64,000 nucleotides of DNA from Pseudomonas shahriarae. GTDB lineage: Bacteria > Pseudomonadota > Gammaproteobacteria > Pseudomonadales > Pseudomonadaceae. Numbering within the stretch: the first letter of the stretch is position 1; every line of letters starts with the position of its first letter. The notes beneath the pieces were generated by a model. The model was not told the origin of the DNA. It saw only the letters and a list, made by a program, of their open reading frames with translations, and ran no database searches. Below are positions 55,783-64,000 of this stretch, piece after piece. The stretch lies in contig NZ_CP077085.1 of assembly GCF_014268455.2 (NCBI RefSeq), positions 3,823,001 through 3,887,000 on the forward strand. Direction: 5' to 3'. A program made the translations under genes and the position numbers.

Positions 55783-56616
55783 TTAACCGTGCCCGCCTGA
55801 AATCCGCTTGCCGGGGCGCTCACCAATCAGCTTCGCCTGCCCATCCCGCTGCTTCCCCGTCCGCGCCTCGCTGATCAACCCCGGTATCAACTTACCCTCC
55901 GGCAAATTCTTCCAGAACCGGCTCGGCAGGTGCCCCTCCATGACCTTGGGATTCAACCGCGCCGGGTTGAAGATATGGCTGTAATAGGTCAGCCACATGG
56001 CACTGTGTGGATCTTCGACATTCTGCGCCAACTGCTGCCATTGCTCCGGGCACTGGCGTTGATGAATCAACTGCTCACCGTCGTAATACACCCCATCCAG
56101 GGGCGTCGCGATCATCCAGCGATGACGGCCCATGCGCCCGACAAAATGCTGGCTGGCACTGTGCAAAATATCGTGGGCCGGTTCGTGCCAGGCCACGTAC
56201 TCCGGCAACTCCGGCCCCGCCGCCGCCGGCAGCGCGATAAAACGCACAAACGCATGCAGATGGTGGGCCTCACGCCTTACCTGCTTGATCCGCCGTTGCA
56301 ACTCGCTGCCCAGTTGATCCCCCGCCATCATCGCCGTGCGGTCACCATGGCTGACGCGCCACAGCACTTCATACAACAGGCTCCAGCGCTGCTCACCGTG
56401 GTAACAGGCGGCACTTTCCAGCAGCTCCAGCAGCGCCTTGGGAATGCGTGCCTGGAACGGGCCATTGTGCGTGGGGTAGTGTTCATCGGTGGCAAACAGG
56501 TCCGCCACTTCCACTTCGCCCCAACTGACATGGCTGGGGTCGATCTGATGGCTGAGCAGCCAGCGCGCCTGCTCGCGCCAGGTACTGAACAGGTTGTCGC
56601 ATTCCAGGCTGATCAT
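55783..56616 (-). CDS. DUF4130 / TIGR03915-type DNA metabolism protein
   Basis: A 277-residue protein of the family always paired with a DNA-modification-type radical SAM enzyme. Recognisable are LLYEVLWRVSHGDRTAMMAG, VRREAHHLHAFVRF, EYVAWHEPAHDILHSASQHF and HRWMIATPLDGVYYDG. In some species it is fused to a uracil-DNA-glycosylase-like domain; that part is absent here. The biochemical function is unknown, presumed DNA repair. Its start overlaps the end of the radical SAM gene (ATG 56616; ATG 56622 also possible). SOS control is suggested by the LexA box upstream of the pair. Confidence 0.8.
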   Translation of the reverse strand: MISLECDNLFSTWREQARWLLSHQIDPSHVSWGEVEVADLFATDEHYPTHNGPFQARIPKALLELLESAACYHGEQRWSLLYEVLWRVSHGDRTAMMAGDQLGSELQRRIKQVRREAHHLHAFVRFIALPAAAGPELPEYVAWHEPAHDILHSASQHFVGRMGRHRWMIATPLDGVYYDGEQLIHQRQCPEQWQQLAQNVEDPHSAMWLTYYSHIFNPARLNPKVMEGHLPSRFWKNLPEGKLIPGLISEARTGKQRDGQAKLIGERPGKRISGGHG

Positions 56617-57833
56617 CCCCATAACCCCATCTGTTGCGGTTGCGGGCGGTCGCGCAGTTGCTCGCGCAGCAGCACGCTGGTGCTTTCCGCCTGCTGGGGG
56701 TGGTAGTCGCTGGTGATGAAGAACGGCTTGGCCTTGGTCAACACGCAGCGCATACGCGCCAGGTCTTCAAAACGGATCTTGCGTTGCCGGCGCAGCTCCA
56801 CCAGGCGTTCGGTGGTACGCAGGCCAATCCCCGGGATACGCGCGATCAACGTCGCCTCGGCACGGTTCAGGTCCAGCGGGAACACCTCGCGATGCTCCAG
56901 GGCCCAGGCCAGCTTCGGGTCGATATCCAGCGCCAGATCCCCCGGCCCCGCGAACAGTTCGTTGGCGCGAAAGCCATAACTGCGCAGCAGGAAATCGGCC
57001 TGGTACAAACGGTGCTCGCGCATCAGCGGCGGCGCCGCCAGGGGCACGCTTTTCGGGCTATTGGGAATCGGGCTGAACGCCGAGTAGTACACCCGGCGCA
57101 ACTTGAAGTTGCCATACAGCGCCTCGGCACCGTGCAGGATGGTGCTGTCGTCGGTGTCATCGGCGCCGACAATCATCTGCGTGCTTTGCCCGGCCGGGGC
57201 GAACCGCGGTGCCCGGGGCTCGTTGAGCACGGTTTGCTCGCCGGTGAAAATCGTCTGCATCGCCTGCTTGATCGAACCGATCTGCTTCTCCGGCGCGAGG
57301 ATCTGCAGGCTTTTATCGGTGGGCAACTCAATGTTCACGCTCAAGCGATCGGCATATCGCCCGGCCTCGGCAATCAATGCAGGATCCGCTTCGGGGATGG
57401 TCTTGAGGTGGATATAACCGCGAAAGTCATGCTCCTCACGCAGCAACTTGGCGACCCGCACCAGTTGCTCCATGGTGTAGTCCGCCGAACGAATGATCCC
57501 CGAACTGAGAAACAGCCCGCTGACGCAATTACGCCGGTAGAAATCCAGGGTCAGGCTCACCACCTCCTCCGGGTTGAACCGCGCACGGGGCACGTCACTG
57601 GAGCGGCGGTTGACACAGTATTGGCAGTCGTAGAGGCAGAAATTGGTCAGCAGCACCTTGAGCAACGACACACAGCGCCCATCGGGTGTGTAGCTGTGGC
57701 AGATGCCCATGCCATCGCTCGAACCCAGCCCGGCCTTGCCCTCGGAGGTGCGCTTGGGCGCCCCGCTGCTGGCGCAAGACGCGTCGTACTTGGCCGCATC
57801 GGCGAGGATGCTGAGTTTTTCGATCAACTGCAT
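56613..57833 (-). CDS. Radical SAM protein, putative DNA modification/repair
   Basis: A 406-residue radical SAM enzyme. The 4Fe-4S motif is FCLYDCQYCVNRR (CxxxCxxC) at about residues 71-78. The SAM barrel has GLFLSSGIIRSADYTMEQL and TQMIVGADDTDD. Near the C-terminus a helix-hairpin-helix DNA-binding motif (EATLIARIPGIGLRTTERLV) supports action on DNA. It is paired with the DUF4130 gene. A perfect CTGT-N8-ACAG LexA box lies 17 bp before ATG 57833, so it should be damage-inducible. Confidence 0.87.
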   Translation of the reverse strand: MQLIEKLSILADAAKYDASCASSGAPKRTSEGKAGLGSSDGMGICHSYTPDGRCVSLLKVLLTNFCLYDCQYCVNRRSSDVPRARFNPEEVVSLTLDFYRRNCVSGLFLSSGIIRSADYTMEQLVRVAKLLREEHDFRGYIHLKTIPEADPALIAEAGRYADRLSVNIELPTDKSLQILAPEKQIGSIKQAMQTIFTGEQTVLNEPRAPRFAPAGQSTQMIVGADDTDDSTILHGAEALYGNFKLRRVYYSAFSPIPNSPKSVPLAAPPLMREHRLYQADFLLRSYGFRANELFAGPGDLALDIDPKLAWALEHREVFPLDLNRAEATLIARIPGIGLRTTERLVELRRQRKIRFEDLARMRCVLTKAKPFFITSDYHPQQAESTSVLLREQLRDRPQPQQMGLWG

Positions 57834-57849
57834 GGCGGGCTACCGGACA

Positions 57850-57865
57850 CTGTGTTTTTGTACAG
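57850..57865. promoter_or_regulatory. LexA (SOS) box
   Basis: CTGTGTTTTTGTACAG matches the gamma-proteobacterial LexA consensus CTGT-N8-ACAG exactly. It is 17 bp upstream of the radical SAM start codon, a position where LexA would block transcription of the radical SAM/DUF4130 pair. Confidence 0.82.
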
Positions 57866-57981
57866 TATCAGCAGCGATACCCGGCATTCAAGGAGAGATC
57901 GGCGAACGGTAGAACAAATAGTTGTGGGAGCTGCCGACGTTTTTTCAAACACATCAAGAACAGTTGAGCGACCCCGAACCT

Positions 57982-58326
57982 TCAATCGTCGCGCGTCAGC
58001 ACTTCCAGCAACTCAATCTCGAAATGCAGATTGCTATGGGGCTGGATATGCGCGCCCATCGCCCGCTCGCCATACGCCAGATGCGCCGGCACAAACAGCT
58101 TGCGCACGCCGCCGACCTTCATCCCCATCAAGCCCCGGTCCCACCCCTTGATCACACGCCCGGTGCCAATCACACACTGGAACGGCTTGCCCCGCTCCCA
58201 GGACGAATCAAACACCGTACCGTCTTCCAGGGTGCCGGTGTATTGAGTGGTGATCAGCGCCCCCTTGACCACGGCTTTACCGTCGCCTTGGCGGATGTCG
58301 GTGATTTGCAGTTCTTCGTTGCTCAT
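57982..58326 (-). CDS. FKBP-type peptidyl-prolyl isomerase
   Basis: A 114-residue single FKBP domain without a signal peptide, so cytoplasmic. Core residues are GALITTQYTGTLEDGTVFDS, RGKPFQCVIGTGRVIKGWDRGLMGMKVGG and LAYGERAMGAHIQPHSNLHFEIELLEV, containing the Tyr, Phe, Asp, Trp and Phe of the active pocket. ATG 58326 (MSNEELQ) is taken because upstream in-frame codons have no family similarity. Confidence 0.9.
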   Translation of the reverse strand: MSNEELQITDIRQGDGKAVVKGALITTQYTGTLEDGTVFDSSWERGKPFQCVIGTGRVIKGWDRGLMGMKVGGVRKLFVPAHLAYGERAMGAHIQPHSNLHFEIELLEVLTRDD

Positions 58327-58509
58327 GGGGGATCTCGTTGGGTTCACACTGGCTGGCTTTTTCCCAGAATCAAGCGCCTTTGGCAAGTGCACTCTTAAGG
58401 ATCCAGACTACGCCTCAGCCAGAAGCGCCTGACTTAACCTCAGCCATCTTTTCCCCTCTTATAAAAAATCAACCACCCCGGTTGCACAACAATAAGAGGT
58501 CACACCCCA

Positions 58510-59397
58510 ATGAGCCAACCAACAAGCCCTGTCCGCGTCGCTGTCGTGCAGTTCGACCCCCAGGTCGGCCTGGATAACCGCGAAAGCAATCTGCATCGCA
58601 GCCTGGCCTTGGCTGCCGAGGCGGTCAATGGTGGGGCTAACCTGATCGTACTGCCCGAGTTGTCGAACTGCGGTTACTTCTTCAGCAGCCGCCAGGACGC
58701 ATTCGAGCATGCCGAGCCCGTTCCCGGCGGGGCCAGTGTGCAAGCCTGGATGGCGTTTGCCGCCACCCATCAGGTGTATCTGGTGGCGGGCCTGAATGAG
58801 ATCGAGGGTCGGCAGTTGTTCAATACTGCGGTATTGCTGGGGCCGGATGGGTTGATCGGTAAGTACCGCAAGGCCCACCTATGGAACCTCGAGAAGCTCT
58901 GGTTCACCCCTGGCAACCTGGGCTTTCCGGTGTTTGAAACGCCTATCGGGCGCATTGGCCTGTTGATCTGCTGGGACATCTGGTTCCCGGAAGTACCACG
59001 CATCCTCAGCCAGCAAGGCGCCGATATTATTTGTAGCCTCAACAACTGGGTGTGGACGCCGCCGCCGCTGTTCGACGAGGCCGGTAAATGCATGGCGTCG
59101 TACCTGACCATGACCGCCGCCCACGTCAATAATGTGTTTATCGCCGCCGCCAGCCGGATCGGTGAGGAGCGTGATGCACGCTACCTGGGGTGTTCGTTGA
59201 TTGCCGGGACCAATGGCTGGCCTATCGGCAAAGTGGCGTCGGCTAACCGCCAGGAAATCCTCTTCGCCGATATAGACCTGACCAGCGCCCGCAGTGCGCC
59301 GATCTGGAACAGTCTCAACGACCTGCACCGTGACCGGCGCGATGATCTTTACGATCAGATGCTCGGGTATTGCCAGCACCCCGCCCTGCCACGCTAA
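58510..59397 (+). CDS. Carbon-nitrogen hydrolase (nitrilase superfamily)
   Basis: A 295-residue cytoplasmic amidase/carbamoylase-type enzyme with the catalytic Glu-Lys-Cys triad: Glu in VLPELSNCGYF, Lys in KYRKAHLWNLEK and Cys in GLLICWDIWFPEV. The sequence resembles N-carbamoyl amino-acid amidohydrolases and beta-ureidopropionases, but the substrate is not fixed. Because it is 14 bp before a membrane protein gene, the substrate may be imported by that protein (inference). AGAGG is 9-10 bases before ATG 58510. Confidence 0.85.
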   Translation: MSQPTSPVRVAVVQFDPQVGLDNRESNLHRSLALAAEAVNGGANLIVLPELSNCGYFFSSRQDAFEHAEPVPGGASVQAWMAFAATHQVYLVAGLNEIEGRQLFNTAVLLGPDGLIGKYRKAHLWNLEKLWFTPGNLGFPVFETPIGRIGLLICWDIWFPEVPRILSQQGADIICSLNNWVWTPPPLFDEAGKCMASYLTMTAAHVNNVFIAAASRIGEERDARYLGCSLIAGTNGWPIGKVASANRQEILFADIDLTSARSAPIWNSLNDLHRDRRDDLYDQMLGYCQHPALPR

Positions 59398-59411
59398 AGG
59401 GAGGGCGAGTC

Positions 59412-60581
59412 ATGGAAAATTTATTCATGAAACCTGGAAACGAGCGATCTCGGGTCGATAAGGCGATCATCGCATTGGGGCTCATCAGCATCTCGCTGAT
59501 TGTCTGGACGGTCCTCACGCACCAAGGCTCCTGGCCTAGCTACGGCGATATGGTGGCAGCATTTCCCGACCCCATCGCCTGGCTACGCTGGGTACTGGGA
59601 GATGTCAGCGAAGTGGCCTTCTACAAGCATGAGCTTGCCTCCCTCGGGTTGTTGGCGGGTGCATACCTGGCCTGGTGGGCCAGCCGCACCGGCAAGCGCT
59701 GGCAAGGCTTTGCGATTTGCTACGGCAGTGGGCTGTGGCCATGGTTGGTGACCAGTTCCCTGCTGGGCCTGCTGCTGAGCAACCTGCTATGGGGTTGGAC
59801 GGTCACCGCCGAGACCTGGCAACCCACCTTCGCCGCGTTTGTTTCACTGCCGGCAGCAATGGTCCTGATGTTTGGGGGTGGTTGGAAAGTCACCCTCAAT
59901 GGCGCGTTGTTGGGGGCGCTGCTGGTCACGCCGATGTGCTTGCTGATCGTCAATTTTGTCTGTGTACCGCTGGATTTGCCGGTGGTGATTGGTAACGTGC
60001 TGGGCATGGCGGCGGGCAGCGTGATTGCCTTTGTCATCTGTCGCCGCGTGCCGATTCTGGTGCGCTCGGACTATATCGCCGCGGACAAACCATTGCCGCT
60101 CAAGCCGCCAACCTATGGCCTGGGCTGGAGCTTGCGCAGGGTCTTGGCCGATTTTTCCGAAGCGCCGTTCTTCGGCAATGAGTGGGCCAGCCTTGGCCTA
60201 CTGGCGGGAGTCCTGCTGGCGTATGCCTTGAACCCGTTGAGTGCCGCCTATGGGTCGGGACTGGTGCTGCAACTGATCGGTGCCCAGGCGCTGACATCGG
60301 CTCTGGGTGTACTGATCTGGCGCAGTCAGTGGATCAAGCGCGGTTGGTATCCCACCTACGTGCCGCTGGTCTCGGTCGTACCGGCAGCGGTGCTGACCCA
60401 TGGCGGGAGTTGGATGGTGATTGGATCGAGTGCGTTGCTTGGCGCGTTGATCGCGCCGCCGCTGGCCTGTGCCATTGCCGGGCGGCTGCCGACACACTTT
60501 CATCCCTATATCGGTAATGTAATCTCGATGGCGTTGAGCACCTTGCTGATTGTGCCCGTCGTTGGAAGGTTGATCGCGTAA
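59412..60581 (+). CDS. Unknown polytopic membrane protein with internal duplication
   Basis: A 389-residue protein with about ten hydrophobic segments. It consists of two similar halves. LRWVLGDVSEVAFYKHELAS (about 58-77) matches LRRVLADFSEAPFFGNEWAS (about 240-259), both followed by LGLLAG and then YGSGL. PTFAAFVSLPAA...GNVLGMA matches PTYVPLVSVVPAA...GNVISMA. No transporter family is recognised with certainty. The pairing with a nitrilase-family hydrolase suggests it moves that enzyme's substrate. GGAGGG precedes ATG 59412. Confidence 0.72.
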   Translation: MENLFMKPGNERSRVDKAIIALGLISISLIVWTVLTHQGSWPSYGDMVAAFPDPIAWLRWVLGDVSEVAFYKHELASLGLLAGAYLAWWASRTGKRWQGFAICYGSGLWPWLVTSSLLGLLLSNLLWGWTVTAETWQPTFAAFVSLPAAMVLMFGGGWKVTLNGALLGALLVTPMCLLIVNFVCVPLDLPVVIGNVLGMAAGSVIAFVICRRVPILVRSDYIAADKPLPLKPPTYGLGWSLRRVLADFSEAPFFGNEWASLGLLAGVLLAYALNPLSAAYGSGLVLQLIGAQALTSALGVLIWRSQWIKRGWYPTYVPLVSVVPAAVLTHGGSWMVIGSSALLGALIAPPLACAIAGRLPTHFHPYIGNVISMALSTLLIVPVVGRLIA

Positions 60582-60586
60582 ACAGC

Positions 60587-60612
60587 CGGGTAAGGCTCTT
60601 GAGCCTTACCCG
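60587..60612. terminator. Bidirectional terminator hairpin
   Basis: CGGGTAAGGCTC and GAGCCTTACCCG form a perfect 12-bp stem with a TT loop between two convergent genes (ends at 60581 and 60622). The position suits termination from both sides. Confidence 0.72.
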
Positions 60613-60621
60613 CTCCCAGCC

Positions 60622-61248
60622 TTACAACCACCGCCAGAACCGCCCCCAGAACCCCCGCTCCAGATCCGCCTTGCACCCTGCATACTGGCGCGCATACAGA
60701 TCGGAACGGGCCTTGACCTTGCCGGCTACCGGCAACAGCCACGCCTTGCTGGCATAGGTGCGGTTACGATAGCCGCCCCAGCCTTCGTGGTAGTTGAGGT
60801 ACTGGCCATAGGCGTCGTATTTGTATACGCCGTTGATGCTGGCGGTCTTGTCCATGTACCAGCCGACAAAGTCGATCGCGTCGTCGAAGTCCTGGCGGCT
60901 GGCCCAGTTGCGGCCGGTGCTTTTCTGGTAGTCGCCCCACACTTCATCCTTGGCCTGGGCGTAGCCGGCAGCGGTGCTGACGCGGCCCCAGGGGATGATC
61001 CACAGCAGGTATTTGCGCGGAGTCTTGGCGTTCTGCCGGAAGCCCGATTCCTGATACATGATGGCGAACGGCACCTGGATCGGCACACCCCAGCGCTTCT
61101 GGGTGACTTTGGCTGCGTCGTACCAGTCGTCCTTTTCGCGGAAGATGCCGCAGATGTCGTCAGGGGTGCGTGGCGGCGAGGTACCGCACGCCGCCAACAG
61201 GGTGGTGAATAGCAGGAGGGCTGTGGTTTTTACCGGGGTCAAAAGCAT
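60622..61248 (-). CDS. Lipoprotein with SLT/lysozyme-like transglycosylase domain
   Basis: A 208-residue lipoprotein. The signal ends in a lipobox LLAACGTS (Cys at about residue 21). The domain has IMYQESGFRQNAKTPRK with the likely catalytic Glu, GYAQAKDEVWGDYQKSTGR, FVGWYMDKTASI and YHEGWGGYRNRTY, as in peptidoglycan lytic transglycosylase-like lipoproteins of pseudomonads. It probably cuts or binds peptidoglycan from the outer or inner membrane. ATG 61248 begins the signal peptide. Confidence 0.78.
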   Translation of the reverse strand: MLLTPVKTTALLLFTTLLAACGTSPPRTPDDICGIFREKDDWYDAAKVTQKRWGVPIQVPFAIMYQESGFRQNAKTPRKYLLWIIPWGRVSTAAGYAQAKDEVWGDYQKSTGRNWASRQDFDDAIDFVGWYMDKTASINGVYKYDAYGQYLNYHEGWGGYRNRTYASKAWLLPVAGKVKARSDLYARQYAGCKADLERGFWGRFWRWL

Positions 61249-61327
61249 ACCTTTGCGTGAGCGCGAAAAAAGCCGACAGTTTACGCGCTCACGCAAGGTG
61301 TTGCGGTTACGAATCAATGGGCCTTGA

Positions 61328-62296
61328 TCAAGCCACGGGCACTTTGCGGGTCGAAATGGCCAGGCGACCGATGCCAAAGCTCAATGCGGCACCCAGTACC
61401 AACATCAACAAGGTGCTCCACGCCGCGCGGGACAGTTGCTTGGCCGCCACTTCACCGGCCTCGCGGGCCTTTTGTTCGGCCTGGGCCTTGAGTTCCTCGA
61501 CTTTCTGCACGGCCTGCTGATAGGCCTGGGCATAGTTCTCGACAATCTGGCTGGCCTCGGCCTGGCTCTTGCCAGTACGGGCGGCGACGATGTTCACCAG
61601 CGCCTCTTTGTCGGCCGCATTCAACGCCGGCTCACCAGAGGCTTTGACGCGCTCGAACCATTGCTTGAGTTCGCTCGCGGCCTGGGCCGGGTTGGTGGCG
61701 GCATCAGTGGCCGATTGCTGACCGTCTGCCGCTGCCTGGTTAGCTGTTTGCTCGACGTTAGCCGGATCCAGTTCAACCTTGCCGCTTTGCTTGAGCAAGG
61801 TGTCGAGTTCGCCCTGCAGGCTATCCCAATCCAAACTGATGCCCTTTTCGTCCAACTGCTGCTTGACGCTGTCGCTGATGCCGGGGGCCACGGCGGCAAT
61901 GCCGCTACCGGCCGCCGACAGGCCTTTGCCTACGACATTGCCCGCGGCGCCGACCACGCTGGTGGCCAATGCTGCCAGCAGCCAGGTGGTGAGCAAGGTG
62001 GTGATGGTCCAGCTCAGGACACCATGCAGGCCGCCGCGATCCGGGGCTGTGCGGCCGGCGACAAAGGCGCCCACGCCAATCGCCAACAGCGTGGACACAA
62101 ACAGCCAGATCCCGGCGCCAGTGCCAAAGCCGCTCAACGGGTTGCCTGCCGCCATGGGGTCGACCGCACTGGCGCCGATGGCGGTGCCCAGTACGCTGAG
62201 TACCAGGTAGGTCACCAGGGCAATTGCACTGCCGGCCAGTACCGAGCCCCAGGACACACGAAAAGGCGAGCGATGGGTTTCATAGAGGGAGGTCAT
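61328..62296 (-). CDS. Uncharacterised membrane protein, PhnA-like
   Basis: A 322-residue protein. Its N-terminal third has three membrane segments (VSWGSVLAGSAIALVTYLVL; IWLFVSTLLAIGVGAFVAG; SWTITTLLTTWLLAALATSV). The middle is a long Ala/Gln/Lys-rich helical region (about 140-290), and a last segment (WSTLLMLVLGAALSFGIGRL) lies near the C-terminus. It resembles proteins annotated PhnA-like or of unknown function in Pseudomonas; the phosphonate link is only by name. No operon partner is evident. Confidence 0.72.
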   Translation of the reverse strand: MTSLYETHRSPFRVSWGSVLAGSAIALVTYLVLSVLGTAIGASAVDPMAAGNPLSGFGTGAGIWLFVSTLLAIGVGAFVAGRTAPDRGGLHGVLSWTITTLLTTWLLAALATSVVGAAGNVVGKGLSAAGSGIAAVAPGISDSVKQQLDEKGISLDWDSLQGELDTLLKQSGKVELDPANVEQTANQAAADGQQSATDAATNPAQAASELKQWFERVKASGEPALNAADKEALVNIVAARTGKSQAEASQIVENYAQAYQQAVQKVEELKAQAEQKAREAGEVAAKQLSRAAWSTLLMLVLGAALSFGIGRLAISTRKVPVA

Positions 62297-62507
62297 AATC
62301 GTTCCTTGGACAAATGAGTAGACCTTCAGTTTGTCCAGGCCGACGCCTGCGGTCTCGGCACAAATGCACTAGGACGACTGGTGCATTCGCACCCCGTCAA
62401 GCTGAATCGGTCTGCACTATGCTCAAGGCCAGTTGTCGTACTCCACACAAGCCAGACATGCCCTGTTGCAGGCGCCGATGTCGTTATGTAGCCATTTTGG
62501 AGAAACC

Positions 62508-64000
62508 ATGAGCCAGGCCGTTCTCGCCCAAGAAACCAATCGCCGCCAATTGCAGCAGATCATTTCCGGACTGTCCGATGGGGTGATTCTCGCCGAGATC
62601 GACCAGAGCATTCTCTGGGCCAACGAAGCCGCGCTGGCCATGCATGGCCTGGATGACATTGCCGGGCTCGGCGCCAACACCGCCGAATACGCCGAGCGCT
62701 TTGCCCTGCGCTACCGCAACAATCACCCGCTGCCCCTGGAAGCCTATCCGCTGAGCCGGGTGGCCAACGGCGAAGAGTTCAGTGATGTGGTGGTCGAAGT
62801 CACGCCCAGCGCCGACACCGACCGCACCTGGGTCCACCGCCTGCGCAGCCTGGCGCTCACCGACAGCGCCGGCAAGCCGGAACTGCTGGTGCTGATTTTG
62901 AGCGATGCCACCGAATGGGCCAGCGCCGAGCAGCGCTTTGAAAAGACCTTCAACGCCAACCCGGCGCCGGCGGTGATCTGCCGCTTGAGTGATCTGCGCT
63001 ATATCAAGGTCAACCAGGGCTTCCTGGAGATGACCGGCTACAACCGCGACCAGGTGATCGGCCGTTCAGTGTACGAACTGGACGTGCTGGAACAGGCCGA
63101 GCGCAAGGAGCTGGCAATCCAGCGCCTGGGCGAAGGCGCGACCATCCCGCAGATGCAAGCCGAGCTGAAGCTGCCCGAAGGCGGCAGCAAGCTGGTGATT
63201 GTCGCCGGCCAGCCGCTGGATATGAACGATGAGGAATGCATGCTGTTTTCCTTCACTGACCTTGAGCCCCGGCGCAAGGCCGAAACCGCCCTGCGCCAGA
63301 GCGAGGAGCGGTTTGCCAAGTCCTTCCGCCTGACGCCGGTGCCGACCCTGGTGTGCGACGCGGACAATCAGCAGGTGGTGGACGTCAACGACGCGTTCAT
63401 GAGCGTCACCGGCTACACCAGCGAAGAGTTGATTGGGAAGTCCATCAGCGATATCGACTTCATCGACAGCAAGGAGGCCTGCACGCAGTTGTTCGCCACT
63501 CTGGAAAAAGCCGGCAACCTCGACGGCCAGGACCTGAAAATCCGCAAGAAAGGCAATGAGGTGATTGATTGCGTGGTGTCGGCCGACACCGTGAGCATCC
63601 AGGACACGACCTGTTACCTGCTGGTGATGATGAATATCACCGAGCGCAAACGCTCGGAGCTGGAGTTGGTGTCGGCCATCGAGGAAGTGATGAAAGACGC
63701 GTCCTGGTTCAGCCAGACCCTGATCGAAAAACTGGCCAACGCCAAGAGCGTCAACAGCCCCAACCTGACGACCATCGCCTTTACCGACCTGACCGCCCGC
63801 GAGCGGGATGTGCTGGGGCTGATTTGTGAAGGCCTGGCCGACAAGGAAATCGCCTCGCGCTTGAAGCTGGCACCCAATACCGTGCGCAATCATGTGGCCA
63901 CGGTGTACTCCAAGCTCAACGTGCACAGCCGCAGCGCCGCCATCGTCTGGGCCAGGGAACGCGGGTTGTTTGCCGGGGAACGGCGGGCAAAAAGTGCGAA
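62508..64000 (+). CDS. PAS-domain LuxR-family regulator (3' end outside window)
   Basis: The frame is open from ATG 62508 (GGAG 6 bp upstream) to the window end, 497 codons without a stop. Three PAS-like domains are visible: about 15-125 (LSDGVILAEIDQSILWANEA), about 145-255 (NPAPAVICRLSDLRYIKVNQ) and about 275-385 (TPVPTLVCDADNQQVVDVND, ending MMNITERKRSELEL). A C-terminal LuxR HTH follows (LTARERDVLGLICEGLADKE, LAPNTVRNHVATVYSKLNVH). It is probably a cytoplasmic ligand- or redox-sensing regulator and almost complete, since the HTH is already past. The target is unknown. Confidence 0.87.
   Translation, partial: MSQAVLAQETNRRQLQQIISGLSDGVILAEIDQSILWANEAALAMHGLDDIAGLGANTAEYAERFALRYRNNHPLPLEAYPLSRVANGEEFSDVVVEVTPSADTDRTWVHRLRSLALTDSAGKPELLVLILSDATEWASAEQRFEKTFNANPAPAVICRLSDLRYIKVNQGFLEMTGYNRDQVIGRSVYELDVLEQAERKELAIQRLGEGATIPQMQAELKLPEGGSKLVIVAGQPLDMNDEECMLFSFTDLEPRRKAETALRQSEERFAKSFRLTPVPTLVCDADNQQVVDVNDAFMSVTGYTSEELIGKSISDIDFIDSKEACTQLFATLEKAGNLDGQDLKIRKKGNEVIDCVVSADTVSIQDTTCYLLVMMNITERKRSELELVSAIEEVMKDASWFSQTLIEKLANAKSVNSPNLTTIAFTDLTARERDVLGLICEGLADKEIASRLKLAPNTVRNHVATVYSKLNVHSRSAAIVWARERGLFAGERRAKSA

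Overview
The window is a 64 kb piece of a Pseudomonas chromosome, most likely from the P. fluorescens group. This is inferred from three things: the high-GC coding sequence, the gene sets (bkd operon, exa/erc ethanol-oxidation cluster, ctlX-ocd), and the many REP doublets of the type TGTGGGAGCTGGCTTGCC. No rRNA, tRNA, CRISPR array or prophage was found. Species assignment is inference.

Layout. (1) 1-4131: reductive pyrimidine catabolism, with the end of dihydropyrimidinase, PreT, PreA and a RutR-like TetR regulator. (2) 4247-9951: CopC/CopD, an EmrAB-like efflux pair and a DASS anion symporter. (3) 10060-12074: an amidase, a decayed ABC-ATPase relic and a VOC protein. (4) 12223-31206: a PQQ-dependent ethanol-oxidation region in the order ercS, ercA, orphan pqqA, [IS3 element], exaC, MBL hydrolase, SoxYZ-like carrier, exaB, exaA (divergent), pentapeptide protein, an atypical response regulator with a 39-aa peptide ORF, a CXXCW protein, agmR-type regulator, [IS481 element], nahK and nosP. 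ExaA oxidises alcohols in the periplasm and passes electrons to ExaB; ExaC oxidises the aldehyde; the kinases and regulators control the set. (5) 31449-36183: a porin and a sulfide/persulfide detoxification set (TauE, SQR-like, BigR, Blh). (6) 36199-40464: an HD-GYP protein, a chemoreceptor and a stand-alone tyrosinase. (7) 40466-47300: bkdR, bkdA1-A2-B-lpdV and a branched-chain aminotransferase. (8) 47332-54425: a double GNAT protein, then ctlX, ocd, a polar amino-acid ABC importer and an Lrp regulator, probably citrulline/ornithine uptake and catabolism. (9) 54495-55658: an IS110 element inserted in a REP. (10) 55783-64000: an SOS-boxed radical-SAM/DUF4130 pair, an FKBP, a nitrilase-family hydrolase with a duplicated membrane protein, a lipoprotein transglycosylase, a membrane protein, and a PAS-LuxR regulator running off the end.

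Most notable points. The IS110 element splits a REP exactly at a CT core, and its 5' non-coding end holds short segments that match both halves of the REP target and both IS ends, in the order expected for a bridge RNA. Two unrelated insertion sequences (IS3 and IS481 families) each hit the loop of the same hairpin in two inverted copies of a dispersed repeat that bracket the exa cluster. The response regulator next to exaA has Gly where the phospho-accepting Asp should be, and a short ORF overlaps its start where related genomes, from memory, carry a sensor kinase.
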